A stretch of 64,000 nucleotides of DNA from Sellimonas caecigallum (GCF_045038405.1 NZ_CP173660.1:1860001-1924000), one strand, 5' to 3'. Shown: positions 1 through 9,142, counted from the stretch's first letter. Numbers and translations: made by a program. The notes: generated by a model not told the origin, from the letters alone.

Positions 1-239
1 GTGCAGCCGTGAGCAGAATATTTGATCCGGACTGTGAGTGGAAAAGTGATCAGGAGGCGGCGAAAGAACTTCCCAAACTGGTAAGAAAATTTCTTGATGA
101 GATCGGGATTCACAAGACGCTGTCAAGCCTCGGGGTAACTCCGGAAGAGTTTCAAACGATGCTGGAAAATCCGGTGTTCTCTTTCTTGCCGTTTGCGCCG
201 AAAGACGAACTTTTCAATATTATGAAAAAAAGTTATTAA
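1..239 (+). CDS. Probable iron-containing alcohol dehydrogenase, C-terminal end (5' cut by window)
   Basis: The reading frame is open back to the first bases, so the GTG at 9 is probably internal and the gene starts outside the window. The visible ~79 residues are helical and end in LFNIMKKSY. The pattern of a helical segment followed by FLDEIGIHKTLSSLGV and a C-terminal short helix resembles the end of group III Fe-dependent alcohol dehydrogenases, where the cap domain closes the metal site. No catalytic residue is visible, so the family call is inference from the tail only. The gene ends 22 bases before the M3 peptidase and may be co-transcribed with it. Confidence 0.45.
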   Translation, partial: AAVSRIFDPDCEWKSDQEAAKELPKLVRKFLDEIGIHKTLSSLGVTPEEFQTMLENPVFSFLPFAPKDELFNIMKKSY

Positions 240-261
240 AATAGGGAAGGAGTAAAGACAG

Positions 262-1932
262 ATGATAAAATTTCAAGATGTTCCTTATGTGAGACTGGAT
301 ATGGATCAATATGAAGAAAAATTCAGGAAGCAGTTAGATGAAATACGGGATACGAAAAGTTTCGGCGCAGCTTATTATGCATTACTTGCTCTGGACCGCA
401 TGAGGGAAGAATTTGGAACTTTGGCAGTGGTATGTGAAGCTCGGAATACGATGGACGTAAACGATGAGTTTTACAGAAAAGAGACCGAGTTTTTTGACCA
501 TGTGAAACCACGTTATGAAGCATTGGAAAATGAAATGAATGAAGTGCTTTTGTCAAGCCCGTACCAAAAAGAGCTGGAAAAACATCTGGGGACAGAACCG
601 TTTCGCCTTGCTGCTCTGAAAAAAGAAAGTTTCAGTCCGGAGATTATGGAAGACCTGGCAAAGGAAAATGAACTTTCCTCCAGATATTCGGAAATGATCG
701 CAAATCTGACAGCGGAAACAGAAGAAGGTACTGTTCCGCTTTCCAAAATAGGTCCGCACCTGGGAAGCAAAGACCGGTCAGAACGTTCGAAATATGCGGC
801 AATCTGGGAAAAAGCATACGCTTCGGTTGGAAAAGAACTGGATGAGCTTTTTGATCAGCTTGTAAAAGTACGTGCCAAGATCGCAGAAAAACTTGGAAAA
901 ACGTCTTTCACGGAAGTCGGATATTGCCGTATGGGAAGGACGAGCTATACGAAAAAAGAGATTGCCTCTTTCAGGGAAGAAGTAAAGAAAAAAATTGTTC
1001 CGGTGGCAAATATGCTCTTTGAAAAACAAAAAGAGGATCTGGGGATTGACGTGCTCTATCACTACGACGAAGACATATTTGCAGGAGGAAAGAAACCGGA
1101 ACCCACAAAAGAGATTTTGGAGGATTTCAGAAAAGTCTATAAAGAACTTTCTCCGGAGACACACATATACTATGAAGATCTTCTGGAATGCGAATTTTTC
1201 GATCTTGCTGTGCGGCCGGGAAAAATTATGGGAGCGTATTCCAATTATGTGGCCGCATATCACATGCCATTCATTTTTGAAACTTACAATGCGACAGAAG
1301 GAGCGTTAAAGACATTTGCCCATGAGACGGGACATGGTTTTCACTCCTACATAAAACGGGGAGAACCGTTTAGTTTTGCAGGAGGGTGCAGTTCCGATCT
1401 GGCAGAAATTCATTCTATGGGGATGGAATTCCTTGTATGGCCGTATCTGCATTATGTATTGCCGGAAGAAGATCTTTCCTCATACAAATACATTCATCTC
1501 AAAAATGCCCTATCCTTCATTCCTTATGGGTGCGCGATAGACGAATTCCAGGAGACCATATATGATCATCCGGAGTTTACCCCGGAAGACAGAAAAGCGC
1601 TGTGGAAAAAGTTGGAAAAAGAATATTTGCCGTGGAAACATTACGAGACGGAAATCTTCCTGGGACAGGGCCGGGCATGGCAGAGACAGACACATGTATA
1701 TCGCTGGCCATTCTACTATATCGATTATGTTCTGGCCCAAGTGTGCGCTCTGGAGCTGCATTTTATGGATGAAGAAGATCACGATCAGGCATGGAACTGC
1801 TATAAAAATATTTTGAAATACAGTGGACAGATGGGATTTAAAGACACCGTGGAGGCGGCAGGACTACCATCGCCTTTTGAAAAAGGAGTGATCGGTAAAT
1901 TGGCGGACAGCGTTGCCAAAAGTATTTTGTAG
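262..1932 (+). CDS. M3 family oligoendopeptidase (PepF-like)
   Basis: Zinc metallopeptidase of 556 residues, the usual size for M3 oligoendopeptidases, which degrade short peptides in the cytoplasm. The HExxH zinc motif HETGH is at residues 354-358, and a downstream Glu near 382 (in SSDLAEIHSMGMEF) fits the third zinc ligand. The N-terminal half is charged and helical, as in the family's lid domain. No signal peptide is seen. The ATG at 262 has an upstream GGAAGGAG ribosome site. It is followed after 12 bases by an amidohydrolase gene, so the two are probably one transcript with the epimerase-like and M42 genes, suggesting a peptide/scavenging operon. Family assignment is firm; exact peptide specificity is not. 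Confidence 0.93.
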   Translation: MIKFQDVPYVRLDMDQYEEKFRKQLDEIRDTKSFGAAYYALLALDRMREEFGTLAVVCEARNTMDVNDEFYRKETEFFDHVKPRYEALENEMNEVLLSSPYQKELEKHLGTEPFRLAALKKESFSPEIMEDLAKENELSSRYSEMIANLTAETEEGTVPLSKIGPHLGSKDRSERSKYAAIWEKAYASVGKELDELFDQLVKVRAKIAEKLGKTSFTEVGYCRMGRTSYTKKEIASFREEVKKKIVPVANMLFEKQKEDLGIDVLYHYDEDIFAGGKKPEPTKEILEDFRKVYKELSPETHIYYEDLLECEFFDLAVRPGKIMGAYSNYVAAYHMPFIFETYNATEGALKTFAHETGHGFHSYIKRGEPFSFAGGCSSDLAEIHSMGMEFLVWPYLHYVLPEEDLSSYKYIHLKNALSFIPYGCAIDEFQETIYDHPEFTPEDRKALWKKLEKEYLPWKHYETEIFLGQGRAWQRQTHVYRWPFYYIDYVLAQVCALELHFMDEEDHDQAWNCYKNILKYSGQMGFKDTVEAAGLPSPFEKGVIGKLADSVAKSIL

Positions 1933-1944
1933 TGGAGGGAAGCA

Positions 1945-3102
1945 ATGAAGGAACAGAGTATTCTGATCAGGAATGGGCTCATACATACAATGAACAGCGC
2001 CCATGAAATCACAGAAGGGGAAATCCTTATTGAAAAGGGGAAAATCAAGGAGATAGGGAAAAATCTGAGTGCTCCTGACGAATGTGTGATTGTGGATGCG
2101 AAGGAAGGAATCGTAATGCCTGGGATCATAGACGCGCATAATCACATTGGAATTTTCGAATGGGGGATTGGGAATGCAGGCGTGGATGGAAATGAAGATA
2201 CTGATCCGGTCACACCGCATTTGAGGGCGATAGATGGAATCTATCCGCTGGATCCGGAATTTCGCCATTCCTGTGAAAACGGGGTAACATGTGTGGCTAC
2301 CGGACCTGGAAGCAGCAACCCGCTTGCAGGACAGTTTGTTGCCATGAAAACCGCAGGCAAGATCGTTGACGACATGATTCTTAAGGAGCCTCTTGCCATG
2401 AAAGCTGCGTTTGGAGAAAATCCGAAGAATTCCCACGGACCAAAAGGCCACTCTCCGGTCACAAGGATGGCAACAGCAGCAATTATCCGGGAATGGCTTT
2501 ATAAAGCAAAAGAGTATGCAGGAAAAAAAGGCCGGGCGTTTGATATGCGGCTGGAAGCCCTAGTTCCAGTGGTAGAAGGAAATCTTCCTTTGAAAGCGCA
2601 TGTCCACAGGGCAGATGACATTATGACAGCGCTGCGGATTGCAGATGAATTCGATCTGGCAATCACACTGGATCACTGCAGCGAGGGGCATCTCATAGCA
2701 GATGTTCTGGCACACACAAGACAAAAAGGAGTTATTTTAGGACCATTTTTAGGATTTCCACATAAGAATGAAGTCGTACATCAATGTGTCGAATCAGCAG
2801 CCGTTCTTTATGAAGCAGGAGTAAAACTTGCTATCATGACAGATTTGCCGGCAATGCACACGAGCAATCTGAGAATATGTGCGGGAATGTGTCACAAAGC
2901 AGGGCTTCCGTTGGATGAGGCAATGCGGTCCATCACGATCAATGCAGCTGAAATACTTGGACTGGAAGAAAGAGTCGGCTCCATTGAGGTAGGAAAAGAT
3001 GCAGATATCGCTATTTTCGATCAGAATCCGGTAGAAAATCTGACGGCAGAATGCATGGGCACTCTAGTAGACGGAAAAATTGTTTACCTGAAAGAAAAGT
3101 AA
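1945..3102 (+). CDS. Metal-dependent amidohydrolase (imidazolonepropionase-like)
   Basis: A 385-residue member of the amidohydrolase superfamily. The metal-binding HxH motif is seen as DAHNHIG near residues 62-68, preceded by a beta-sandwich strand ending VMPGIID. Later metal-site residues appear in KAHVHRADD and TLDHCSEGH, and the last Asp in IMTDLPAMH. The C-terminal GSIEVGKDADIAIFD is the standard return strand of the composite beta domain. Such enzymes hydrolyse cyclic amides or related C-N bonds in the cytosol; the substrate cannot be read from sequence. It lies 12 bases after the M3 peptidase and 52 before the epimerase-like gene. It could equally be annotated as a dipeptidase- or hydantoinase-like enzyme. 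Confidence 0.87.
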   Translation: MKEQSILIRNGLIHTMNSAHEITEGEILIEKGKIKEIGKNLSAPDECVIVDAKEGIVMPGIIDAHNHIGIFEWGIGNAGVDGNEDTDPVTPHLRAIDGIYPLDPEFRHSCENGVTCVATGPGSSNPLAGQFVAMKTAGKIVDDMILKEPLAMKAAFGENPKNSHGPKGHSPVTRMATAAIIREWLYKAKEYAGKKGRAFDMRLEALVPVVEGNLPLKAHVHRADDIMTALRIADEFDLAITLDHCSEGHLIADVLAHTRQKGVILGPFLGFPHKNEVVHQCVESAAVLYEAGVKLAIMTDLPAMHTSNLRICAGMCHKAGLPLDEAMRSITINAAEILGLEERVGSIEVGKDADIAIFDQNPVENLTAECMGTLVDGKIVYLKEK

Positions 3103-3154
3103 ACGGGAAAATATAAGGTACCTATTAAATTTAAGTTATGAGGAGGAATAAAAG

Positions 3155-3868
3155 ATGAAACATATTAAAATTGCAGCAGGACTGGCACACGTAGACTATG
3201 GCCATATCGCAGACTTGGTAGCAGAGGCAGACGCAGCAGGAGTAGACTACATACACTCAGATGCGGCAGATATGCATGATCTGAAGAACATGCAGCTCAT
3301 GGGAGGACATCAGATCATTGAGGGAATTCGGCCGTATACGAAAAAAAATATCGAATGTCATATTTATACAAGAGACTGTGACAGGCTGTTTATCGAAAAG
3401 ATAGCAGCAGCAGGATGTAATATGCTGATTCTTCCGGCAGAGCATTTCCTTGGGGCGCCGCTGGCATATATCATCAATTACTGCCGTGAATTTGGCATGA
3501 AGATCGGTCTTACTTTAGGATGCTATACACCTCTTTGCTTTGTGGACGAGGCGATCTATGACATCGACCGGCTGCAGCTGGTAGTACATGGAGTGGACGA
3601 TACAGACGGAAAAGACAACTGGGGATGGAGAAGAAGTGCAGTTGACCTGATCAAACGCGCCAGAAAAATGATCGATGAAAAAAATCCGAAATGTGAACTG
3701 GCCATTGACGGAGGTCTCCGTTTTGACAACATGGATGCAGCCGTTGCATGCAACCCGGATGTCATCATTTTATCTTCTGCTATCTTTAAGGATCCGGACG
3801 GAATCGCGGCAGGGGTACAAAAGTGCAGAAAAGCCATCGACGAGGCGGCAGAAAAATATCATTTATAA
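3155..3868 (+). CDS. Ribulose-phosphate 3-epimerase family protein
   Basis: A 237-residue TIM-barrel protein of the ribulose-phosphate 3-epimerase fold. The start KIAAGLAHVDYGHIADLVAE matches the first strand and helix (usually S-x-L-x-A-D). A metal-binding Asp/His pair is suggested by DYIHSDAADMHD, and the phosphate-binding end by LAIDGGLRFDNM and VIILSSAIFKD. Family members interconvert ketopentose or ketohexose phosphates; related proteins act on D-allulose-6-P. The usual H-x-D-x-M-D-G motif is altered to HSDAADMHD, so the substrate may differ from the housekeeping enzyme. A good AGGAGG site precedes the ATG. It is followed 22 bases later by the M42 peptidase. Confidence 0.8.
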   Translation: MKHIKIAAGLAHVDYGHIADLVAEADAAGVDYIHSDAADMHDLKNMQLMGGHQIIEGIRPYTKKNIECHIYTRDCDRLFIEKIAAAGCNMLILPAEHFLGAPLAYIINYCREFGMKIGLTLGCYTPLCFVDEAIYDIDRLQLVVHGVDDTDGKDNWGWRRSAVDLIKRARKMIDEKNPKCELAIDGGLRFDNMDAAVACNPDVIILSSAIFKDPDGIAAGVQKCRKAIDEAAEKYHL

Positions 3869-3890
3869 AAATGAAAAAAGAGGTAGGATG

Positions 3891-4907
3891 ATGTTAGAAA
3901 AATTGACACAATTATGGGGCGTGAGCGGACAGGAAGAAGAGGTAGCTGCTTTTATAATAAAAAACGCGGCTGACAATGTGGACGAGATAAAACAGGATGC
4001 AGTTGGGAATCTTTTTCTGCTGAAGCGGGGATGTGGAACAGAGAAGAAGAAAATCATGGTTTCTGCTCATATGGATGAAATCGGGTTGTGTGTCGTCCGT
4101 ATTTTGGACAACGGATTGCTGAAAGTAAAGCAAATCGGCGGGCTCTCGGCCTTTGTGATCTACATGAACCGCGTCCGCTTCAAAAATGGTATTACAGGGG
4201 TCATTGCATGTGACCGAAATATTCAGGATATAAAAGATGCAGATATCAGAGAGCTTTACGTGGATATTGGAGTATCTTCCCGGGAAGATGCAGAGAAATA
4301 TGTGAAAGTCGGGGACTGCGCTGTGATCCAAGGAGAGTTTGAACATGCGGCGGGAGACTGCGTCCTTGCGAAAGCATTCGATGACAGAGTGGCTTGTTCT
4401 ATCCTTATGGAGACGATTAAGGAAATGCAAACACCATACCATGACATTTACTTTACGTTTACCGTCCAGGAAGAAGTGGGATTGAGAGGAGCGACTGTGG
4501 CTGCCGAAAGAATACAGCCGGATTTGGGAATTGCCGTTGACATTACACGTTCCTTTGATCTCCCGGGGGAAGACTACGGAAACCCGGTACTTGGGAAAGG
4601 AGTGGCTATCAAAGTAAGCGACGGCAGTGTCCTCTGCGATCATGAGTGGACATGCAAACTGAGAGACATAGCTGAAGAAAATGGGATACCGTTTCAGATG
4701 GATGCACTTTATGCAGGGGGGACAGACATCGGAGCGATCATGAAATCAGGGAAAGGTGTAAAGACATTAGGGTTATCTATTCCGACAAGATACGGTCATA
4801 CGCCGAACAACATGATCCATAAAAAAGATATTGCAGCATGCAAAGAACTTTTGAAAGTTTTTCTCGAAAAAGAAATAAAGATAGAAACAGAAAAGACATG
4901 GAAATAG
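3891..4907 (+). CDS. M42 family glutamyl aminopeptidase-like metallopeptidase
   Basis: A 338-residue binuclear zinc aminopeptidase. Zinc-site residues are seen in SAHMDEIG (His, Asp), AFDDRVA (Asp), VQEEVGLRGA (catalytic Glu pair), VDITRSFD (Asp) and RYGHTPNN (last His). Members form dodecameric shells that trim peptides in the cytosol; PDZ-like insert sequences are present between the first and second zinc motifs. Two in-frame ATGs occur at 3888 and 3891; 3891 is chosen because GAGG at 3880-3883 gives a 7-base spacing. An open frame extends further upstream through the epimerase gene but is not the start. With the M3 peptidase it suggests coordinated peptide breakdown. Confidence 0.9.
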   Translation: MLEKLTQLWGVSGQEEEVAAFIIKNAADNVDEIKQDAVGNLFLLKRGCGTEKKKIMVSAHMDEIGLCVVRILDNGLLKVKQIGGLSAFVIYMNRVRFKNGITGVIACDRNIQDIKDADIRELYVDIGVSSREDAEKYVKVGDCAVIQGEFEHAAGDCVLAKAFDDRVACSILMETIKEMQTPYHDIYFTFTVQEEVGLRGATVAAERIQPDLGIAVDITRSFDLPGEDYGNPVLGKGVAIKVSDGSVLCDHEWTCKLRDIAEENGIPFQMDALYAGGTDIGAIMKSGKGVKTLGLSIPTRYGHTPNNMIHKKDIAACKELLKVFLEKEIKIETEKTWK

Positions 4908-4920
4908 CCTGAAAAATGGA

Positions 4921-4967
4921 AGCCCTGTTGGAATCAAGGACAGAAAAGACCTGGTACCAACAGGGCT
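4921..4967. terminator. Terminator hairpin between convergent genes
   Basis: Perfect 11-base inverted repeat: AGCCCTGTTGG at 4921-4931 and CCAACAGGGCT at 4957-4967. On the minus strand it is followed by a T-rich stretch (TCCATTTTTC), so it best serves the GH13-Maf gene, and may also stop plus-strand transcripts. Confidence 0.7.
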
Positions 4968-4983
4968 GATGGTTTATTTAATG

Positions 4984-7002
4984 TTAAAATTGGATCCAGT
5001 TTTTCAGTTTCTGATAGATCTCTGCGATCGGAAGACCGACGATGTTGTTGTAATCGCCCCGGATACCTTTGACATGGACTGCAAAATGCCCTTGGACTGC
5101 GTAAGAACCAGCCTTATCGTATGGCTCATCGGTAGAAAGATAAGCCTGGATTTCCTGTTCTGTCATCGGATACACTTCTACATCGCTTTTCACACTAAAT
5201 GTCTCGGTACGTTTCTCTAAACCGCAGGAAAGAATCAGACAAACTCCGGTGTACACCTGGTGGGTATGACCTTGCAAGGAAGAAATCATGCCGTACGCAT
5301 CTTCCTTTCCGGAAGGTTTTCCTAAGATCTGTCCGTCAAACGCAACTACTGTATCTGCGCCGATGACAAGCACATCATCGTCTGGATGTGTTTTGCGGTA
5401 AGTGTGGAAGACATCATCAGCCTTCTGTGAGGCAAGCTCTTTCACAACCTCTTCCGGAATACAGGAATTGACATGTTCTTCACAGGATGACGGAATGACG
5501 GTGTGAACGATGCCTGCCTGGGATAAAAGCTCCGTTCTTCTCGGAGAAGCAGAAGCAAGGATGCAAGTCAGATCAGAAAAGGATGGGAGCAAAAGCACTT
5601 CCTTTTCATCAAAAGATCTGTCTTCCGAAATGGAATTCTCAGATAACTGGACGGATACGTTCCTGTCTTCTTCGTACTCTGGGTGGTTTCTGTGATCAAA
5701 TACGAGGATCCGGACGCTGTATGGAGGCATGGAAAGCTGTCCGTTCATGGAAAACACCTCTCCCGAAATGAGATCCTTGACTTCCCCTTGAAGTTCCCCG
5801 TGATTTGCCTGATAGTCCGTACTGTCCGCATTGACAGCCACAAAGATCCGTTCTTTGTCTGTCTTGCGCTCAAAGATCAGCTGACGGTTCATGATCAGGA
5901 CATTGCGGTATGTGCCATTGCACAGGGCATCACTCTTTTGCCGAAAAGCGATCAGCTGACGGATGTACGCTGTCAGTTCATTTGGTTTCGGAGCCTCAAA
6001 ACACGGCCGAAGTGCGTAGTCATTATCAGGCGCCTTGATCCCCTCTTCGCCCCATTCGCTTCCATAATAAATGCAAGGTATGCCAGGCATGGTAAGGAGT
6101 GTGCCATAAACCGGACGAAGGTGTTCACGACACTTCAAGATGCTGGCAATCCGTGTGACATCGTGATTATCCGCAAAAGTCATGAGATGTTTACCGCGGT
6201 AGATGCACCACTGTTCCGGTCCGAACTGACGGTTCAGGGAGTGTGCGATCTCAAATAAGTTCATATCGTTAAAGCTGGAAAAAAGACCTTTGTAGCACTC
6301 GTAATTTGTGCAGCTGTGGAGCATGTCGTCGTTGACGATCAGATTGTAGTCCCCGAAAAGGACTTCTCCGATCAAAACAAAATCCGGTTTCAGAGACGTG
6401 CAGAAACTGCGAAGCTTCCGCATAAAATTGTGATCCAGACTGTATGCCACATCAAGACGCAGTCCATCAATATCAAATTCCTGGATCCATGTCCGGACGC
6501 AGTTCAGAAGATAGTCCACTACATGAGGGTTCTGAAGATTCAGTTTCACTAGCTCAAAGTGTCCTTCCCAGCCTTCGTACCAGAAGCCGTCATTGTATCC
6601 GCTGTTGCCGTCAAAATTGATGTGAAACCAGTCTTTGTAAGCAGAGTCCCACTTCTTTTCCTGGACATCGCGAAATGCCCAGAATCCTCTCCCGACATGG
6701 TTGAACACGCCGTCCAGGACGACACGCACACCTCGGCTGTGAAGCTCGCGGCATACATCTGCAAAATCCGCATTGGTACCGAGACGGCAGTCGATTTTCA
6801 GGAAATCTCTTGTGTCGTATCCATGATTGTCGGATTCGAAGATCGGATTCAGAAGGATGGAGTCGACACCAAGACTCTGGATGTAATCCGCCCAATCGAT
6901 GATTTTTCGGATTCTAGGAACCGTCTGTCCGTCATTGTGAACAGGAGCACCGCAAAAGCCGATCGGATATATCTGATAAAAAATTCCATTGTAAGCCCAC
7001 AT
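4984..7002 (-). CDS. GH13 alpha-amylase-family enzyme fused to Maf nucleotide pyrophosphatase
   Basis: One uninterrupted 672-residue ORF with two unrelated enzymes. Residues ~1-440 are a GH13 barrel with nucleophile Asp184 (DGLRLDVAYS), acid/base Glu213 (LIGEVLFGDY) and transition-state Asp281 (FADNHDV), plus a C-terminal beta domain; starch-binding extensions are absent. After a polar linker (~441-477), residues 478-672 are a complete Maf domain: ASASPRRTELL at its start, GADTVV, GKP, and YDKAGSYAVQG, the signature of dTTP/UTP pyrophosphatases that remove non-canonical nucleotides. No signal peptide, so both halves are cytoplasmic. The GH13 half probably acts on maltooligosaccharides (neopullulanase/cyclomaltodextrinase-like). 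It is transcribed opposite to rplM. Confidence 0.93.
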   Translation of the reverse strand: MWAYNGIFYQIYPIGFCGAPVHNDGQTVPRIRKIIDWADYIQSLGVDSILLNPIFESDNHGYDTRDFLKIDCRLGTNADFADVCRELHSRGVRVVLDGVFNHVGRGFWAFRDVQEKKWDSAYKDWFHINFDGNSGYNDGFWYEGWEGHFELVKLNLQNPHVVDYLLNCVRTWIQEFDIDGLRLDVAYSLDHNFMRKLRSFCTSLKPDFVLIGEVLFGDYNLIVNDDMLHSCTNYECYKGLFSSFNDMNLFEIAHSLNRQFGPEQWCIYRGKHLMTFADNHDVTRIASILKCREHLRPVYGTLLTMPGIPCIYYGSEWGEEGIKAPDNDYALRPCFEAPKPNELTAYIRQLIAFRQKSDALCNGTYRNVLIMNRQLIFERKTDKERIFVAVNADSTDYQANHGELQGEVKDLISGEVFSMNGQLSMPPYSVRILVFDHRNHPEYEEDRNVSVQLSENSISEDRSFDEKEVLLLPSFSDLTCILASASPRRTELLSQAGIVHTVIPSSCEEHVNSCIPEEVVKELASQKADDVFHTYRKTHPDDDVLVIGADTVVAFDGQILGKPSGKEDAYGMISSLQGHTHQVYTGVCLILSCGLEKRTETFSVKSDVEVYPMTEQEIQAYLSTDEPYDKAGSYAVQGHFAVHVKGIRGDYNNIVGLPIAEIYQKLKNWIQF

Positions 7003-7148
7003 GAAAATATCCCCTTTCTATACGTACAATTATTATTGTCAGAACATTCATAGTTTATCACGTAACAATCAGAGATTCAATATAGAACCGATGGCTAAAA
7101 AACAGAAAAAATTCGGCAAAAAAAGGCAAAAAACTTTATAAAAAACGG

Positions 7149-7177
7149 TTGACAGACAAAGACCAAAAGCGTATACT
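7149..7177 (+). promoter_or_regulatory. Sigma-A promoter for rplM-rpsI
   Basis: TTGACA at 7149-7154 and TATACT at 7172-7177 with a 17-base spacer, essentially consensus. The start of transcription would be near 7184, leaving a leader of about 110 bases before rplM. Confidence 0.85.
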
Positions 7178-7183
7178 AAAACA

Positions 7184-7295
7184 GTATGACATGAGAAGAA
7201 AACAGTTTGCACCATAGCCCCGGAGCGGACTGATTTCCATAATTATAATAAAGTTCATTATTTAATGTAGAAGATTGTAAACAGGAGGTCAACCA
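7184..7295 (+). promoter_or_regulatory. 5' leader of rplM, possible L13 autoregulatory leader
   Basis: The ~110-base untranslated leader contains a GC-rich core around 7210-7240 (GCCCCGGAGCGG) before an AT-rich stretch and a strong AGGAGG site. L13 leaders that bind the ribosomal protein are known in Firmicutes; whether this one folds that way was not computed. Confidence 0.4.
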
Positions 7296-7724
7296 ATGAA
7301 AACTTACATGGCTAATCCAGATAAGATTGAAAGAAAATGGTATGTAGTTGATGCAGAAGGACAGACATTAGGCCGTCTTTGCTCTGGAATTGCAAACGTA
7401 TTAAGAGGAAAAAATAAACCGGAATTTACACCGCACGTTGATACAGGTGATTACGTGATCGTGATCAACGCTGAAAAAGTAAAAGTAACAGGTAAGAAAA
7501 TGGATCAGAAGATCTACTACAATCACTCCGAATATGTTGGTGGTATGAAAGAAACAACATTAAAAGAAATGATGGCTAAAAAGCCGGAAAAAGTGATTGA
7601 ACTTGCTGTGAAAGGAATGCTTCCGAAAGGACCTTTAGGAAGAGCAATGATTAAGAAACTTCACGTTTATGCAGGTGCAGAACACGCTCATGCAGCTCAG
7701 AAACCGGAAGTATTAACATTTTAA
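7296..7724 (+). CDS. rplM: 50S ribosomal protein L13
   Basis: Protein of 142 residues, the normal length for L13, an early-assembly protein of the large subunit. Recognisable family segments are KWYVVDAEGQTLGRL near the start, PHVDTGDYVIVINAEK, and MLPKGPLGRAMIKKLHVYAG. A strong AGGAGG site precedes the ATG. It is co-transcribed with rpsI, 26 bases downstream, from the promoter at 7149-7177; the pairing rplM-rpsI is the conserved arrangement in most bacteria. Confidence 0.98.
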   Translation: MKTYMANPDKIERKWYVVDAEGQTLGRLCSGIANVLRGKNKPEFTPHVDTGDYVIVINAEKVKVTGKKMDQKIYYNHSEYVGGMKETTLKEMMAKKPEKVIELAVKGMLPKGPLGRAMIKKLHVYAGAEHAHAAQKPEVLTF

Positions 7725-7750
7725 GGAAAGGTTGAGAGGAGGAAATTACA

Positions 7751-8143
7751 GTGGCTAGTGCAAAATTCTACGGAACAGGAAGAAGAAAAAAATCTATCGC
7801 AAGAGTATACTTAGTACCGGGAACAGGTAAAATTACAATAAATAAAAGAGATATCGACGAATACTTCGGACTTGAAACATTGAAAGTAGTAGTTCGTCAG
7901 CCGCTCGTAGCAACAGAGACAACAGACAAATTCGATGTACTTGTAAATGTACACGGCGGCGGATACACAGGACAGGCTGGAGCAATCCGTCACGGAATCT
8001 CCAGAGCACTGCTTGAAGCAGATGCTGATTACAGACCGGTTCTCAAAGCAAACGGATTCTTAACACGTGATCCACGTATGAAAGAACGTAAGAAATACGG
8101 TCTCAAAGCAGCTCGTAGAGCACCGCAGTTCTCCAAACGTTAA
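7751..8143 (+). CDS. rpsI: 30S ribosomal protein S9
   Basis: Protein of 130 residues starting at GTG with a GAGAGGAGG site. YGTGRRKKSIARVYLVPGTG at the start and the basic tail ending KAARRAPQFSKR are characteristic of S9, whose C-terminal Lys-Arg reaches the P-site tRNA in the small subunit. It ends the rplM operon before a hairpin terminator. No unusual features. Confidence 0.98.
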   Translation: MASAKFYGTGRRKKSIARVYLVPGTGKITINKRDIDEYFGLETLKVVVRQPLVATETTDKFDVLVNVHGGGYTGQAGAIRHGISRALLEADADYRPVLKANGFLTRDPRMKERKKYGLKAARRAPQFSKR

Positions 8144-8161
8144 TATGGCGCCAAGCGCCAA

Positions 8162-8250
8162 CGAGAAAAAGCAAAGCTTTTTCGGGTTTGGATTACAATT
8201 TCAAAAGAATTACAAACCTCTCAGGACTTCGGTTTTGGGAGGTTTTTTGT
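8162..8250 (+). terminator. Terminator region after rpsI
   Basis: Two stems: GAAAAAGC/GCTTTTTC around 8165-8184, then AAACCTC at 8214-8220 pairing with GAGGTTT at 8239-8245 followed by a T run to 8248. The second has the classic intrinsic-terminator form. Confidence 0.8.
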
Positions 8251-8323
8251 TGTAGCAAACTAGTCGAAATAGTAAAATAAAGACAGCGATAAGAAAAAAT
8301 GCAGCAAACGAAGGAGGTGCCAT

Positions 8324-9097
8324 ATGGCATTGATAAAACACGATATTCCAATTCTGGAATATGATGACAGTCAACATGCTGTGATCATGCCGACACACGA
8401 CAATTTGGATATCAAACTCCCTTCGAAAGCAGTGTTTGCCTTTTTGGGAGATGTTATAGAGACATACGCAGAATCCAATAAAAATAAAGCGGAAAAAATA
8501 GCAGAATTTATATCCGCGACGAAAGTGTATCCTGTATACATAGTTGATTATGAAGGAGAAGACATTTGCTTGTGTCAAGCGCCTGTAGGTTCGGCCGCAT
8601 CAACACAAATATTGGATTGGCTGATAGGATATGGTGTGACAAAAGTGATATCATCAGGAACTTGTGGGGCACTGGCCGAACTGCCGGAGAATACATTCCT
8701 AGTTCCAACAAAAGCATTGCGAGATGAAGGAACTTCTTATCACTATCTTCCGCCTTCCAGATATGTAAATATATGCTCGGATGCTTTATATGCGATAGAA
8801 AAAGTATTTCAGAAATGCAATATTCCTTATTTGGAATGTATGACATGGACGACGGATGGTTTCTATAGAGAGACCAGAGAAAAGGTCATGTACCGAAAGG
8901 AAGAGGGATGTATGGTTGTGGAAATGGAATGTGCTTCTTTGGCAGCCTGCGCAGAATTTCGTGATATTAAATTTGGACAAATATTATTTACTGCAGATAC
9001 ATTGGCAAATATAGACGCCTATGACGAAAGAAACTGGGGAGAAGATTCGTTTGAAAAAGCACTATATATTTGTCTGGACATCGTACATGAGATGTAA
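8324..9097 (+). CDS. Nucleoside phosphorylase family protein
   Basis: A 257-residue protein of the PNP/UDP phosphorylase fold. The phosphate/ribose-binding segment KVISSGTCGALAELPENTFLV matches the family's GxxGxL motif, and MVVEMECASLAACA is the purine/uridine phosphorylase MEMEA-type motif whose Glu binds ribose. These cytoplasmic enzymes cleave nucleosides with phosphate (or hydrolyse them) for salvage. Specificity (uridine versus purine) cannot be fixed: an Asp for purine is not clearly visible after ILFTADTLANID. AAGGAGG precedes the ATG. It stands alone between the rpsI terminator and the MATE remnant. Confidence 0.85.
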   Translation: MALIKHDIPILEYDDSQHAVIMPTHDNLDIKLPSKAVFAFLGDVIETYAESNKNKAEKIAEFISATKVYPVYIVDYEGEDICLCQAPVGSAASTQILDWLIGYGVTKVISSGTCGALAELPENTFLVPTKALRDEGTSYHYLPPSRYVNICSDALYAIEKVFQKCNIPYLECMTWTTDGFYRETREKVMYRKEEGCMVVEMECASLAACAEFRDIKFGQILFTADTLANIDAYDERNWGEDSFEKALYICLDIVHEM

Positions 9098-9142
9098 GGA
9101 TTAGAACGGATTATGAATCTACCTTTACTTTACAGTCTGGTA

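Noticed and set aside
778..1263. Long antisense ORFs over the M3 peptidase and other genes
   Set aside because: Shadows of coding sequence: no ribosome sites, skewed composition rich in Phe/Ile/Cys, and a clear family gene on the other strand.
7003..7148. Extra small gene between the GH13-Maf gene and rplM
   Set aside because: Only AT-rich promoter sequence is seen, with no start codon and ribosome site followed by a reasonable frame.
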